Origin: Crocinitomicaceae bacterium
Lineage (GTDB): Bacteria; Bacteroidota; Bacteroidia; Flavobacteriales_D; Crocinitomicaceae
Direction of reading: 5' to 3'
NCBI GenBank assembly: GCA_029247685.1
Contig: JAQWKT010000069.1
Coordinates: 1 to 36,898 of the forward strand
Length of the DNA: 36,898 nucleotides
This document shows positions 16,179 to 26,155 of this stretch, piece by piece. Position numbers and translations under genes: made by a program. The notes beneath the pieces are model-generated. The model saw only the letters and a list, made by a program, of their open reading frames with translations, had not been told where the DNA came from and searched no databases. The stretch's first letter is position 1; every line of letters begins with the position of its first letter.

Positions 16179-18905
16179 ATGAAGCTAAAACTACTACTTT
16201 TTGCATCTATTTTTTCCTCTTTTTCTTATTGTTTTTCATATGAAAAAAATCACCTTGAACTTAAAAATATTTCATTTAATGATGAGTCAAGAACCTTGAA
16301 TTTTCAGATAGAAAACCACCTTTTGTATGACTACAATCACCTTCAAGTTAATTTAATTGTTAATGATTCTTTAATAGAGTCTAAGAGTATCGATTTTATT
16401 AGTTCAAAACAAAAGACATTTACCTCTTCCTTTTTTATCAATAAAACAATAAAAATAAATAAAGACAAAATCATACTTTCTTTAGTTAAAGTAAAATATC
16501 CTAACGTAATTTATGATATTTGGGACAACTTAGTCATTCAGAAACAGGTAAATGAATTTGGTGGTGAATCCTATGTTGATGCCTCATGGAGAATGAGAAA
16601 AACAGATGCTAATGGGAATGTTAACCCTATTCCGTTGCATTTTTATATTCATGACTCACAAAATGTTCCTGGAGGGTACCTTCAGCCTAATCATATTCGC
16701 ATTATGATTAGAAATGCTTCTGGATCAAACCCTTGGCAAGAATTAAGCTTTCACAATGATACTTCCTTTCAAAGCTATTTTTCTAACGAATCTCCAGATA
16801 ATCCAGAAAGAAGTATTAGTGAATTCAATTCCAGTTTAAATGCTGAATCATCTTCAAGTACATCTATAAATTTTAAAGGGGATGAGGGCGCTTTTAGCTT
16901 GTCCACATATGTGGAAATTGATAGAGAACATTTTTATTTTACTTTCACTATTCCTGGAAGTTATTTTTCTGGATATGATGATATAATCGATGTTCAATGT
17001 GTTTTTGAGTATGCTGACTTAACCGTTACCGATGACGAGGTCTGTGTTCGTATATTTCGATCAGATTATGACATGCCTAAACTTCAGGGATGGTATCGAG
17101 GAGACACACATTTACATTCTTTTTACACACAAAATGATGCAGAAATTGGCTTTCCAATGTCCATGACAAAAAATGCGGCCAAACATATTGGTCTTGACTG
17201 GATTACAACAACGGACCATACTTCTGATTTTGATAATTATGGAAATACGGGTTCAAGTACATTAACTGGTCAAGCGTTATTAAATAGCAATTGGCAGGAT
17301 CTTCAAGATGAAATAAGTTTGCTGAACAATTTAGATTCGACAATGATTTATATACCTGGTCAAGAAGTGGCAACAGCAAATTCAAAAAGTTTATTGGTTC
17401 ATTTTTTGGCTTACCCAAACCCATCAGCACCTTTCAGTTTACCATTCCTTGGAGATGGGTATGGTGATGCGGTATTAAGTCCAACAGCCTCCACAACCAA
17501 TACATCTGTAACCATTGATAATGCGCTTAATTCGGTAGTTCAAAACAATGGTTTTGCTTATGCAGCTCATCCTTTTGCCTCTTCTGATGCTCTTCCTGAT
17601 GGCTTTCCTGTATATGGGGGTACTTGGAGTTTGTCAAATAATATTTTCCCTGAAAATGGAGCAATATTTCCTCAAACAGTATCTAGTTTTCCTTCTGAAA
17701 ACATCATTAAATGCAATGATTTAACTGTTTCATCGGATGTGTTAATCGATAATTCTAATAAACTCATTAAAGATGGCTTAAAAGGAGCGCAGATTTGGAA
17801 CATAAGAAATTCTCTAATAACTGACGGAGTTGCTGGAGGCAGTGACGACGAAGATGACCCTTGGGATGCAATTGATGATGGTGGAGACTTTGTTAAAATA
17901 GAAACACATCATCCAAACCATCATATTTTAAGATTTAGACAGGGGCAAGAAGTCGTTAATGCGATTAATAAGCTAGGATTACAAAAGAAAAATTCCAATC
18001 CAAATTTATCTAATTGGAAAATGTACTATAGTGCAGGAACAGATGCGCATGGGTCGTTTAATTACACCAATACAGACGATGTTTTTTTGGGGGCGTTTAC
18101 CTCTTATGACGTTCATGATAATGCTGTTGGAAAATTAAGTACATTAACATATTGTCCAAATGGCATGGGAGCAAATGGTCAAAATATTTTATCGGCATTA
18201 AAAAATGGCACTACGACAATTTCTGATGGTCCAATTGTAATAATTGGAATAAGTAATAATGGAAATAATAACACGAATGAGATCATGATGGGGGAAGAGG
18301 TTGTTTTAGATGCTTTGATTCCAGATGAAAATTACTTAAACCTTACCTATACAACGAACATAGAGTTTGGGGACATGCAGAAGTTAAAATTAATTATTGG
18401 AACAGAATCTGGAGAGTATGAAAAGGAAATGAGTTTTTTGGCAACCACTGGAACAAATACTTTAACTTATAAACTTGCAAATCTTTTTGATTCTTTAAAT
18501 ATTCCAAGTGGAATACTGCCAGATGAATACATGTACATAAGAGCTGAAATAGAAACATCAATTAATTATAGCAATATTAATATTTACAAAAAACCGCAAG
18601 ATCAGTTTCATTCCTTTTCAAATCCAATTTGGTTTAAATATCAAGATTTAAGCGCTAGTGTTAATGAAGACTTTAATAAGATTAAAGTGTATCCAAACCC
18701 AGTATCTAAATCTTTAATTATTGAAACAAAAGATTTTACGGATGCGAGGGTATATGTTTATGATTTAAAAGGGACTTTAGTTCTTAAAACAAAATTAGAA
18801 GAATTTAAAACGATTATTGATGTTAGCCTTTTTCAGCAGTCATTTTATTCTTTAAAAATAATTTATAACCATAAAATATTTATATCTAATTTCACTAAAA
18901 TATGA
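16179..18905 (+). CDS. T9SS-secreted PHP-domain (CehA/McbA-like) metallohydrolase
   Basis: A 908-residue secreted protein. A signal peptide (KLKLLLFASIFSSFSYCFS) is followed by an N-terminal beta-rich part (about 25-300). The PHP metallohydrolase domain (about 305-690) has the expected metal ligands in order: GDTHLHS (His311, His313), TTDHT (Asp346, His347), GQEV (Glu396), AAHPF (His464) and GTDAHG (Asp622, His624). A further beta domain follows, and a type A T9SS sorting domain (VYPNPVSKSLII, about 833-908) ends the chain. PHP enzymes of the CehA/McbA group hydrolyse phosphoester or carbamate bonds. The real substrate is not evident, and an extracellular phosphoesterase is a fair guess. The last four bases overlap the next start (ATGA), which implies coupled synthesis with the hydrolase. 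Confidence 0.88.
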   Translation: MKLKLLLFASIFSSFSYCFSYEKNHLELKNISFNDESRTLNFQIENHLLYDYNHLQVNLIVNDSLIESKSIDFISSKQKTFTSSFFINKTIKINKDKIILSLVKVKYPNVIYDIWDNLVIQKQVNEFGGESYVDASWRMRKTDANGNVNPIPLHFYIHDSQNVPGGYLQPNHIRIMIRNASGSNPWQELSFHNDTSFQSYFSNESPDNPERSISEFNSSLNAESSSSTSINFKGDEGAFSLSTYVEIDREHFYFTFTIPGSYFSGYDDIIDVQCVFEYADLTVTDDEVCVRIFRSDYDMPKLQGWYRGDTHLHSFYTQNDAEIGFPMSMTKNAAKHIGLDWITTTDHTSDFDNYGNTGSSTLTGQALLNSNWQDLQDEISLLNNLDSTMIYIPGQEVATANSKSLLVHFLAYPNPSAPFSLPFLGDGYGDAVLSPTASTTNTSVTIDNALNSVVQNNGFAYAAHPFASSDALPDGFPVYGGTWSLSNNIFPENGAIFPQTVSSFPSENIIKCNDLTVSSDVLIDNSNKLIKDGLKGAQIWNIRNSLITDGVAGGSDDEDDPWDAIDDGGDFVKIETHHPNHHILRFRQGQEVVNAINKLGLQKKNSNPNLSNWKMYYSAGTDAHGSFNYTNTDDVFLGAFTSYDVHDNAVGKLSTLTYCPNGMGANGQNILSALKNGTTTISDGPIVIIGISNNGNNNTNEIMMGEEVVLDALIPDENYLNLTYTTNIEFGDMQKLKLIIGTESGEYEKEMSFLATTGTNTLTYKLANLFDSLNIPSGILPDEYMYIRAEIETSINYSNINIYKKPQDQFHSFSNPIWFKYQDLSASVNEDFNKIKVYPNPVSKSLIIETKDFTDARVYVYDLKGTLVLKTKLEEFKTIIDVSLFQQSFYSLKIIYNHKIFISNFTKI

Positions 18906-20335
18906 AAGTTCTTTCGCTAATTTTTTGTTCCCTATTTCTATTTAAACAAATACAGGTTAATTCACAGTTCTTGGTTTCAGCAACATTTTTAAATACGACT
19001 GATCCATCTACATTAAGCTCTTTCACCGGCCTTGACTTAACTTTTGATGTGGATATGTATAAAATCATATACAATACCACAGGTGTTGATGGCCAACCAA
19101 CCATTGCCTCAGGAGCGTTTTGTACCCCAACCAACACTAGTTGCACGGAATTCCCTATAGGGGTATACGAACATGGAACAAGTTTGAAAAAAGGGGATGT
19201 TCCTTCAAGAGAGGTGCAGGAGGCATACATAGGGAAAATTTTTGCAGCTGGAGGTTATTTTGTGGTAATGCCAGATTATTTAGGAATGGGGGATAGCCCT
19301 GGCCTTCATCCATATTGTCATGCAGAGACAGAAGCAACGGCAACTTTGGATATGATTAAGGCGGTTCGAGAATTTATTGCAAATGATTTGCAAATGATAG
19401 ATAATGGCGAGCTTTTTTTAACTGGATATTCTCAAGGAGGGCATGCTGCTATGGCAACTCACAAATATATTGAAGACAATAATTTACTTAATGAATTTAA
19501 TGTTCTTGCATCTGCTCCATGTTCTGGCCCATATGAGATATCAGGGGCAATGGCAGATACTATAATGGCAACCTCTTATTCAAAACCTGGTTATATTGTT
19601 TATATACTAGCTTCTTATCAATTGGTTTATGGGAATGTTTTCAACTCCTATTCTGAAATACTTCATTCTCCCTACGACTCCATTGTTGTTCCTTTTTTTA
19701 ATGGAACCAACACCTCTCTTGGAATGACTAATTTAAACAATCAACTCCCTGGAATTATAGATTCCTTGATTTTAGATTCTGTTATGCAAAACTTTGTAAA
19801 TTCAGCAAGCACATTGTCTCACCCTCTTTGGCAAGCAATGACAGACAATGATAATCATGATTGGTTACCCCAAAGACCCATTAGGATGTATTACTGTACT
19901 GGAGACGAGCAGGTTACATATCAAAATGCTATCGCTGCAGAAACAGCAATGTTGGCAAATGGTGCTCAAAATGTCGAAGCAATTAATATGGGGCCCGGAA
20001 TGCACAATGAGTGTGTTTTTCCATCCTTAATAGATGTTTATAATTGGTTTGATAATTATCGAACATCTTGTTCGAATGTTGAAACTAAAGAAGTAAATAA
20101 AAAAACCTTTAAAGTTTACCCAAATCCATTTGAAGAATCTATTTATATAGAAAATAAAACCAATAGCCCTTGCTTAGTTTCTGTTTTTGATAGCTATGGA
20201 AATGTTGTTTTTACAAAGAAAGAGGACTCTTCTATTTTGCATATTGACATGCAGCGTTTTGCTTCTGGATTTTATTTTATTGCAATTGTTTTTGATAAAG
20301 GAAGTCAGATAACAAGACTCATAAAGCAAAAATAG
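18902..20335 (+). CDS. T9SS-secreted alpha/beta hydrolase (lipase/esterase-like)
   Basis: A 477-residue secreted hydrolase. After the signal peptide (KVLSLIFCSLFLFKQIQVNSQ), the alpha/beta-hydrolase domain covers about residues 30-390. The nucleophile elbow is GYSQGGH (Ser177), the acid is probably Asp335 in CTGDEQV, and the base is His368 in GPGMHNECV. YEHGTSLKKGDVPS forms the oxyanion-hole region, and MPDYLGMGDSPG is typical of the fungal/bacterial secretory-lipase group. A type A T9SS sorting domain (VYPNPFEESIYI, about 403-477) follows. The domain suggests cleavage of esters or small acyl substrates outside the cell. It is coupled to the preceding PHP gene through ATGA. No terminator is visible in the 91-base AT-rich gap before the protease gene. 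Confidence 0.9.
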   Translation: MKVLSLIFCSLFLFKQIQVNSQFLVSATFLNTTDPSTLSSFTGLDLTFDVDMYKIIYNTTGVDGQPTIASGAFCTPTNTSCTEFPIGVYEHGTSLKKGDVPSREVQEAYIGKIFAAGGYFVVMPDYLGMGDSPGLHPYCHAETEATATLDMIKAVREFIANDLQMIDNGELFLTGYSQGGHAAMATHKYIEDNNLLNEFNVLASAPCSGPYEISGAMADTIMATSYSKPGYIVYILASYQLVYGNVFNSYSEILHSPYDSIVVPFFNGTNTSLGMTNLNNQLPGIIDSLILDSVMQNFVNSASTLSHPLWQAMTDNDNHDWLPQRPIRMYYCTGDEQVTYQNAIAAETAMLANGAQNVEAINMGPGMHNECVFPSLIDVYNWFDNYRTSCSNVETKEVNKKTFKVYPNPFEESIYIENKTNSPCLVSVFDSYGNVVFTKKEDSSILHIDMQRFASGFYFIAIVFDKGSQITRLIKQK

Positions 20336-20426
20336 TTTGTTTTTTTTAGCTTCATTGCTTAACTTGTAATGTTTTGTTTTTTGCATTAAAAACAACGTTA
20401 AAACTTTAAACTAAACCAAACTCAAA

Positions 20427-23400
20427 ATGAAAAAAAATTTTTCAAGTATCTCTCTTGTTTTTTTTGTTCTTACTTTTTTTACCGTTCATTCTCAAAATTC
20501 CTCACTTAAATTGTTGTCGGGGGAATATGAATTAGATCAAAACATCAAGGATTTTAATAATGTTTCTTATTCCAATCTTTCATTATGCGAAGGGAAAAGG
20601 TATGGAATTATTCAATTCTCAATCGTTCCAAGCAAATCATTTAGAAAGCAATTAAAAGCTAATTATGGAATAAACTTTTTGGCTTATCTTCCCGTTAACT
20701 CCTATTTCGCTTCTTTTTCCTCTTATGATAATCTAAAGAGACTTAAAGAGGCTCGTGATGAATTTTCTGTTATAGGTATTCATCCAGTTAAGCCGGAATA
20801 TAAACTTCATCCCAAACTAGCAAATAAAAACTATCCAGACTATATAAAAGAAGGCTTAAAAGTCCTTGTTGTAGCTTCTTTATACGATGGACTTTCTTTG
20901 CCTTCTTTTGTTAAAAAAATATCTAATGATGGCTTTATTGTAAAGGAAACAAACTTACGTCATAATAGAGTAACGTTAAAAGTAAATCGGTCTCAGTTAT
21001 TAAGTTTGCGAAACTATCCCGGTGTTTTCTCAATAGAACCAATCAATCCTCCTTCTCTCCCTGAAAATCATTCTGCTGGAACTTTGGTTCGCTCAAATTA
21101 CTTAAATAGTCCTGCTTCAAACGGACTTAAATATGATGGTACAGGAGTTACGGTAATGATGCAAGATGATGGCATTATTGGCCCACACATTGATTACGAG
21201 GGAAGATTAGACCAGAGCAATATAACAACAAATAGTGGCGATCATGGGGATCATTGTGCTGGTACAATTATGAGCGCTGGAAATTTAGACCCTTTAGCAC
21301 AAGGAATGGCGCCGGGAGCATTTTTATATGTTTTTGGATCAAACAATAATAATTATAACTCTGTTCCTGCCATGTATCAAAATGACGAATTGGTAATTAC
21401 CTCAAAGTCATACAGCAATGGATGTAATGCTGGGTATACGACTCTTTCTAGAGATTTAGACGAGCAGATAGATGATTACTCTTCGCTGATTCATGTTTTT
21501 TCTGCCGGAAATAGTGGAACTTCAGATTGTGGATATGGAGCAGGTTCAGGATGGGGGAATGTTACTGGTGGACACAAAGTTGGAAAAAATGTTATTTGTG
21601 TGGGAAATCTAACATCCATTGATGCACTTGCTAATTCAAGCAGTAGGGGCCCTGCAGAAGATGGTAGAATAAAACCAGATATATGTGCAAAGGGAACTAG
21701 TGTGTATTCCACAGTAGATGTTAATTCTTATGCCTATAAAACTGGAACTTCGATGTCATGTCCTGGAGTTGCAGGTTCAATTACACAATTATACCATGCT
21801 TATAAAGATCTTAATGGTGGTCAAAATCCTAATTCAGCATTAATAAAAGGAACAGTTCTTAATACTGCAGAAGATTTAGGAAATCCAGGGCCAGATTTTA
21901 AATTTGGTTGGGGAAGAGTGAATTTGAGAAGAGCATACAATACCTTGTTAAATCAACAGTATTTTTATGATTCTGTTGACAACCAAGGATCCAAAACAAT
22001 TACTTTAAATGTTCCAGCTGGAAAAGAGCAGTTAAGGGTAATGGTTTATTGGGCAGATGTGGAAGGAGTTGCAAATGCAGCTACGGCATTGGTCAATGAC
22101 ATTGACATGCAAATAACTTCTCCATCCAATTCGACTTACAATCCTTGGGTTTTAGACCCCACTCCAACTGTTTCTGCATTAAATTCTAATGCAGTACAAG
22201 GCACGGATCATTTAAATAACATGGAGCAAATTACTATTGATAATCCAATAGCAGGAAATTATACCATTCAGCTTAGTGGATATAATATTCCTTCAGGTCC
22301 TCAAGACTTTTATGTGGTTTATGAATATAGAGATAGTGATGTGATCCTTACATTTCCAAATGGTGGAGACCCACTTGTTCCAGGCGAGTCCGAACTTATT
22401 AGATGGGATGCTCATGGCACTTCTGGTTCATTTTCTATTGATTACTCTTTAGATAATGGATCTTCATGGAATACGATAGCTCCAAATGTTGGTTCAGCAT
22501 TGCGATATTATAACTGGACTGTGCCTTCTACATTGGTTACTGGGCAGGCTTTGGTTAGAATTACTCGTGGAACATCTTCCGATGTTTCCGATACTGGTTT
22601 TTCCATTATTGATGTTCCAACAAATATTAACTCAGCGACGACTTGCAATGGACTAGAAATATCTTGGGATCCTGTTTCCTCGGCAACCGGTTATACCGTA
22701 TTTGTCTTAGGTAACAAATACATGGATTCTCTAGGAACAACTAGTGCAACGCAATATACGCTTTCTGGTTTGCTTCCTAATACCACATATTGGGTTTCGG
22801 TTAATGCGATTGGGAACAACGGAGCTATTGGAAGAAGGGCAATTGCGGTGCAAGCTCAAACTGGAAATAGTACAACAGGGACATTGTCTTCATTTGTTTC
22901 AAGCGCAAATAGCACATGTGATTCCGTTTTAACGGTTAGTTTTACAAATACAAGTTCCAATGGAAATTCTTATCAATGGGATTTTGGAAATGGAGTGACT
23001 AGCACACAAGCAAGTCCTTCCCAAACCTATTCAACTCCTGGTCTATATACGGTCACTTTAATTGCTGATGGAGGACCTTGTGGCATGGATACTTTAGTTG
23101 AAACTAATTATGTCTCTGTAGGCCAACTTTCACAGCCACAAATCAATGATGTAAGTATTTGTTCATCTCAATCAGTAACGCTTACAGCACTTTCAAATTA
23201 TTCGCTAGAGTGGTATGACCAGCCTACGGGTGGCGCTTCTATTGCTTCAGGTTCGGTTTATACAACTCCAGTGATTTCTAATGCGGCAACTTATTATGTA
23301 CAAGCCAGTTCAGTTGGAGGAACTAGTTATGTTGGTCCTGTTGATAATTCCATTGGAAATGGTGGATATTTCACTACTGGTGGAAGGCATCTTGTTTTTG

Positions 23401-25967
23401 ATGCATATGCCGATTTTATTTTAAAATCAGTTTGGGTGGATGCTGATGGTACAGGAAATAGAACAATTGAGTTAAGGGATGCAAATGGAACGGTATTGCA
23501 GTCAGCAACCATTAATATTCCAAACGGCCAAAGTCGAATAAATTTAAATTTTCAAGTTTCTTCAGGTACAGATTATCAGTTAGGGGTAACTTCTACGTCT
23601 ACTCCAGATTTATATAGAAATAATTCTGGCCTTAATTATCCTTATACAATAGCAAATCTTGTTTCGATCAAAGAAAGTAATGCGGGAACTCCACTTAATT
23701 ATTATTATTTCTTTTATGATTGGGAAATTGAAACTCCCTCTTGTTCTAGCTCTAGAAAACCAGTAAGTATTTCTCTAGCGCAACCCCCCACATCTAGTTC
23801 AAACGTTTCTAGTTGTTCTGCTGGTTCATTTACATTAACGGCCAATGGCACGGGTAATGGAATGCTTAATTGGTACGATGCATCTTCTGGTGGAAATCTT
23901 TTGGGAAGTGGAAGTTCTTTTACAACACCATTATTAAATGCTAGTCAAACGTTTTATGTCGAAGACTCGATTCCCTCCCCATCTTTTTATGGTGGCCCAC
24001 CGGATAATTCTTTTGGTGCTGGAGCAAATTATAATGGCGACCATCATTTGATTTTTGATTGCATGACCCCTTCTATTTTAAAATCTGTAAAGGTTTATTC
24101 ATCTGCAGCAGCTAATAGAACAATTGAGTTAAGAGATGGCAACGGAGTTGTTTTAGATTCTAGAATAGTGTACATACCAGTTGGAGAAAACAGAGTGGAT
24201 TTGGATTTTGTGATTCCAGTTGGCACGGATTATGAACTAGGAACAGTAGCTGGCGCCAATCAAGATTTGTTTAGAAATAGCGCTGGAGCAAGTTATCCTT
24301 ACGACATTAATGGGGTTTTAGAGATTAAAAATAGTAGTGCGGGATTATTGGGGTATCCAGGATATTATTACTTCTTTTATGATTGGGAGGTGTCAGAAAT
24401 GCCCTGTATAACTAGTAGAATTCCCGTTTCGGTTACAATTGATACTGTTGGCACAGTTTCTATTCAAGCTGTTTCAGCAATATGCTCTGCATCTTCTTCG
24501 TTTAATTTGAGCTCTTCAGCATCTGGAGGAACATGGTCTGGAGTTGGTATTATTGATGCTCAACTTGGTATTTTTGATCCATCAGTAGCTGGGGCAGGAA
24601 CGCATCAAATAATTTATAGTGTTTCGGCTGGAGCTTGTTCAGGTGCAGATACTATTGATATAGTGGTTAATCAGTCTTCAAACCCTGTTATTACTCCTAA
24701 CTCTTCTATTTGTTCAGCTTCTGCTTCTATTTCTTTGGTTGTTTCTGAGCCAAATGGAATTTGGTCCGGAACAGGGATTGTTGATTCTATAAATGGTGTT
24801 TTTGATCCAGCGATTGCTGGGGTTGGAAGTCATGTTATAACCTATACTATATCTGGTAATTGTGGAGCGGTTGATCAAACAACTATTTTGGTTAATAATT
24901 CTCCAGATCCTTCAATTAGCCCATTGGCTTCAAATAATTTTTGCTTGTCGGCTAGCCCTTTCTCTTTTTCAGCGGTTACCCCTGGAGGGGTTTGGTCTGG
25001 AACTGGAATAACCAACTCGTCCACAGGAATGTTTGATCCAGCAACTGCTGGAATAGGAACACATCTAATAACGTATTCTATTTCTGGAGTTTGCGGATCG
25101 TCTGATTCTATAGTAGTGATTGTAGAATCAACAACCAATGCGACTATTACTCCTGTTTCGCCTGTTTGTAATTTCGCGCAATCTTTTAATATGACTGCTG
25201 CAACATCCGGAGGAACATGGACAGGGGCGGGTATAATTGATTCCATTCAGGGAACTTTTGATCCATCTGTTTTAGGTCCAGGTGTTTATAATGTTAACTA
25301 TGTGGTAACTTCTGGTTGTGGAGCAAATGATCAAATTGATATAACAATATTGCCCCCACCTTCTATAAATGCTGGAATTGATGAAAAAATTTGTCAAGGA
25401 GATACATTGATTTTGTCAGGATCTGGTGGGATTAGCTATCAGTGGGATAATGGCGTTGTTGACGGACAGCCTTTTAGTCCTTCTTCAACAATGATGTATA
25501 CAGTAATTGGAACCGATTCTTTAGGTTGTACGAATTCAGACTCCATTTTGGTTACTGTTTCATTAAATTCAAGTAGCACACAAAATGTTTCTGCGATTGA
25601 CTCTTTTACATGGAATGGACAAGTATATAACCAATCCGGTACATATACGCAAACGATTCTCAACTCAGAAGGGTGCGACAGTACCATTACGCTTAATTTA
25701 ACGCTTGATTTCACGGGCATTGAATCAGCTAATTTAAATGGTTTACAAGTTTATCCGAACCCTACTAGAAACCATATTCAGATCAAAGGCCTTGAGAGTT
25801 TAAAGGATTTATCAGGTATTTGTTTGTTAGATAATCGTGGGCGACTCATTCGTAAAATAGAAATTAAAGAAACGAAGATTGATTTAACATCAATTACTCC
25901 AGGAGTTTATTATATAGAAATAACTCATTCTAGAGGTAAATCTCGAATTAAGATAGTGAAAAGCTAA
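20427..25967 (+). CDS. Giant T9SS-secreted subtilisin-like serine protease
   Basis: An 1846-residue protein. It has a signal peptide (to about 22) and a propeptide-like region (40-220). The S8 domain (about 225-515) has a complete triad: Asp247 in QDDGI, His273 in HGDHCAGT and Ser442 in GTSMSCPG. Next come a beta domain (FPNGGDPLVPG, about 635-725), a fibronectin III-like domain (about 729-812) and a PKD-like domain (YQWDFGNGV, about 817-890). Two Ig-like domains each carry an inserted ~134-residue module (968-1101 and 1188-1322). Four tandem ~75-residue repeats (GGTWSGVGI type), an Ig-like/CHU_C-type domain, a GCDS module and a type A T9SS sorting domain (VYPNPTRNHIQI, from 1772) complete it. 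It should be an extracellular or cell-surface protease. A strong terminator follows, so it is probably transcribed alone or with the upstream pair. Confidence 0.93.
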   Translation: MKKNFSSISLVFFVLTFFTVHSQNSSLKLLSGEYELDQNIKDFNNVSYSNLSLCEGKRYGIIQFSIVPSKSFRKQLKANYGINFLAYLPVNSYFASFSSYDNLKRLKEARDEFSVIGIHPVKPEYKLHPKLANKNYPDYIKEGLKVLVVASLYDGLSLPSFVKKISNDGFIVKETNLRHNRVTLKVNRSQLLSLRNYPGVFSIEPINPPSLPENHSAGTLVRSNYLNSPASNGLKYDGTGVTVMMQDDGIIGPHIDYEGRLDQSNITTNSGDHGDHCAGTIMSAGNLDPLAQGMAPGAFLYVFGSNNNNYNSVPAMYQNDELVITSKSYSNGCNAGYTTLSRDLDEQIDDYSSLIHVFSAGNSGTSDCGYGAGSGWGNVTGGHKVGKNVICVGNLTSIDALANSSSRGPAEDGRIKPDICAKGTSVYSTVDVNSYAYKTGTSMSCPGVAGSITQLYHAYKDLNGGQNPNSALIKGTVLNTAEDLGNPGPDFKFGWGRVNLRRAYNTLLNQQYFYDSVDNQGSKTITLNVPAGKEQLRVMVYWADVEGVANAATALVNDIDMQITSPSNSTYNPWVLDPTPTVSALNSNAVQGTDHLNNMEQITIDNPIAGNYTIQLSGYNIPSGPQDFYVVYEYRDSDVILTFPNGGDPLVPGESELIRWDAHGTSGSFSIDYSLDNGSSWNTIAPNVGSALRYYNWTVPSTLVTGQALVRITRGTSSDVSDTGFSIIDVPTNINSATTCNGLEISWDPVSSATGYTVFVLGNKYMDSLGTTSATQYTLSGLLPNTTYWVSVNAIGNNGAIGRRAIAVQAQTGNSTTGTLSSFVSSANSTCDSVLTVSFTNTSSNGNSYQWDFGNGVTSTQASPSQTYSTPGLYTVTLIADGGPCGMDTLVETNYVSVGQLSQPQINDVSICSSQSVTLTALSNYSLEWYDQPTGGASIASGSVYTTPVISNAATYYVQASSVGGTSYVGPVDNSIGNGGYFTTGGRHLVFDAYADFILKSVWVDADGTGNRTIELRDANGTVLQSATINIPNGQSRINLNFQVSSGTDYQLGVTSTSTPDLYRNNSGLNYPYTIANLVSIKESNAGTPLNYYYFFYDWEIETPSCSSSRKPVSISLAQPPTSSSNVSSCSAGSFTLTANGTGNGMLNWYDASSGGNLLGSGSSFTTPLLNASQTFYVEDSIPSPSFYGGPPDNSFGAGANYNGDHHLIFDCMTPSILKSVKVYSSAAANRTIELRDGNGVVLDSRIVYIPVGENRVDLDFVIPVGTDYELGTVAGANQDLFRNSAGASYPYDINGVLEIKNSSAGLLGYPGYYYFFYDWEVSEMPCITSRIPVSVTIDTVGTVSIQAVSAICSASSSFNLSSSASGGTWSGVGIIDAQLGIFDPSVAGAGTHQIIYSVSAGACSGADTIDIVVNQSSNPVITPNSSICSASASISLVVSEPNGIWSGTGIVDSINGVFDPAIAGVGSHVITYTISGNCGAVDQTTILVNNSPDPSISPLASNNFCLSASPFSFSAVTPGGVWSGTGITNSSTGMFDPATAGIGTHLITYSISGVCGSSDSIVVIVESTTNATITPVSPVCNFAQSFNMTAATSGGTWTGAGIIDSIQGTFDPSVLGPGVYNVNYVVTSGCGANDQIDITILPPPSINAGIDEKICQGDTLILSGSGGISYQWDNGVVDGQPFSPSSTMMYTVIGTDSLGCTNSDSILVTVSLNSSSTQNVSAIDSFTWNGQVYNQSGTYTQTILNSEGCDSTITLNLTLDFTGIESANLNGLQVYPNPTRNHIQIKGLESLKDLSGICLLDNRGRLIRKIEIKETKIDLTSITPGVYYIEITHSRGKSRIKIVKS
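23328..23729 (+). repeat. Recurring ~134-residue beta module, copy 1 (in protease)
   Basis: Residues 968-1101 of the protease. Markers in order are YVGPVDNS, LVFDAYADF, RTIELRDANGTVLQ, GTDYQLGV, PDLYRNN and FFYDWE. It sits in the loop before the last strand of an Ig-like domain: YYVQASS before it, CSSSRKPVSISL after it. I cannot give it a database name. Confidence 0.8.
23988..24392 (+). repeat. Recurring ~134-residue beta module, copy 2 (in protease)
   Basis: Residues 1188-1322 of the protease. Markers are YGGPPDNS, HLIFDCM, RTIELRDGNGVVLD, GTDYELGT, QDLFRNS and FFYDWEV. It is inserted at the same place in a second Ig-like domain: QTFYVED before it, CITSRIPVSVTI after it. It is more diverged than copies 1 and 3 are from each other. 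Confidence 0.8.
24454..25350 (+). repeat. Four tandem ~75-residue repeats in the protease stalk
   Basis: Four head-to-tail units, each with a GG-[TV]-W-[ST]-G-x-G-I core (GGTWSGVGI, NGIWSGTGI, GGVWSGTGI, GGTWTGAGI). Each continues G-x-F-D-P, then G-x-H/Y and a closing strand with a Gly-Ala or Cys-Gly pair. Unit length is about 75 codons. The units are diverged enough at DNA level not to be recent copies. They probably form a beta-sandwich stalk that lifts the protease from the cell surface. Confidence 0.82.
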
Positions 25968-26003
25968 GGAGGGCTAATGAATCTTAATTCACAATTTAAT
26001 TTT

Positions 26004-26032
26004 AAAGGGGGCTTTATAGGCTCCCTTTTTTT
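26004..26032 (+). terminator. Rho-independent terminator after the protease gene
   Basis: The stem pairs AAAGGGGGC (26004-26012) with GCTCCCTTT (26020-26028), with one G-T wobble, a 7-base loop and a T run to 26032. The rest of the 188-base gap (25968-26155) is AT-rich and holds the promoter of the next gene. Confidence 0.88.
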
Positions 26033-26125
26033 ATTAGAAAGCCTTAATTGTCTTTTAATCATCTAATTAAATTAATTGGATGTATTTGTATTGAAGTTAT
26101 TTTTTCTTTTTGTGAAAAAATGATT

Positions 26126-26133
26126 TATATTTA
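26126..26133 (+). promoter_or_regulatory. Possible -7 element for the 1662-aa cargo gene
   Basis: TATATTTA matches seven of eight positions of TAnnTTTG when the N positions are allowed (last G is A). It lies 22 bases before the ATG. The nearest upstream TTTG (26109-26112) is too close to be an ideal -33 element. Confidence 0.3.
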
Positions 26134-26155
26134 CATCGTCTATTAAAAATTTTTT

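Noticed and set aside
20336-20426. Possible terminator before the protease gene
   Set aside because: T-rich runs are present but no stable inverted repeat was found, so read-through from the hydrolase gene cannot be excluded.
24875-25246. 123-codon frame on the minus strand inside the protease
   Set aside because: It lies wholly inside the repeat region of a well-supported gene, and its composition mirrors the Ser/Thr/Gly-rich coding strand. It is a shadow.
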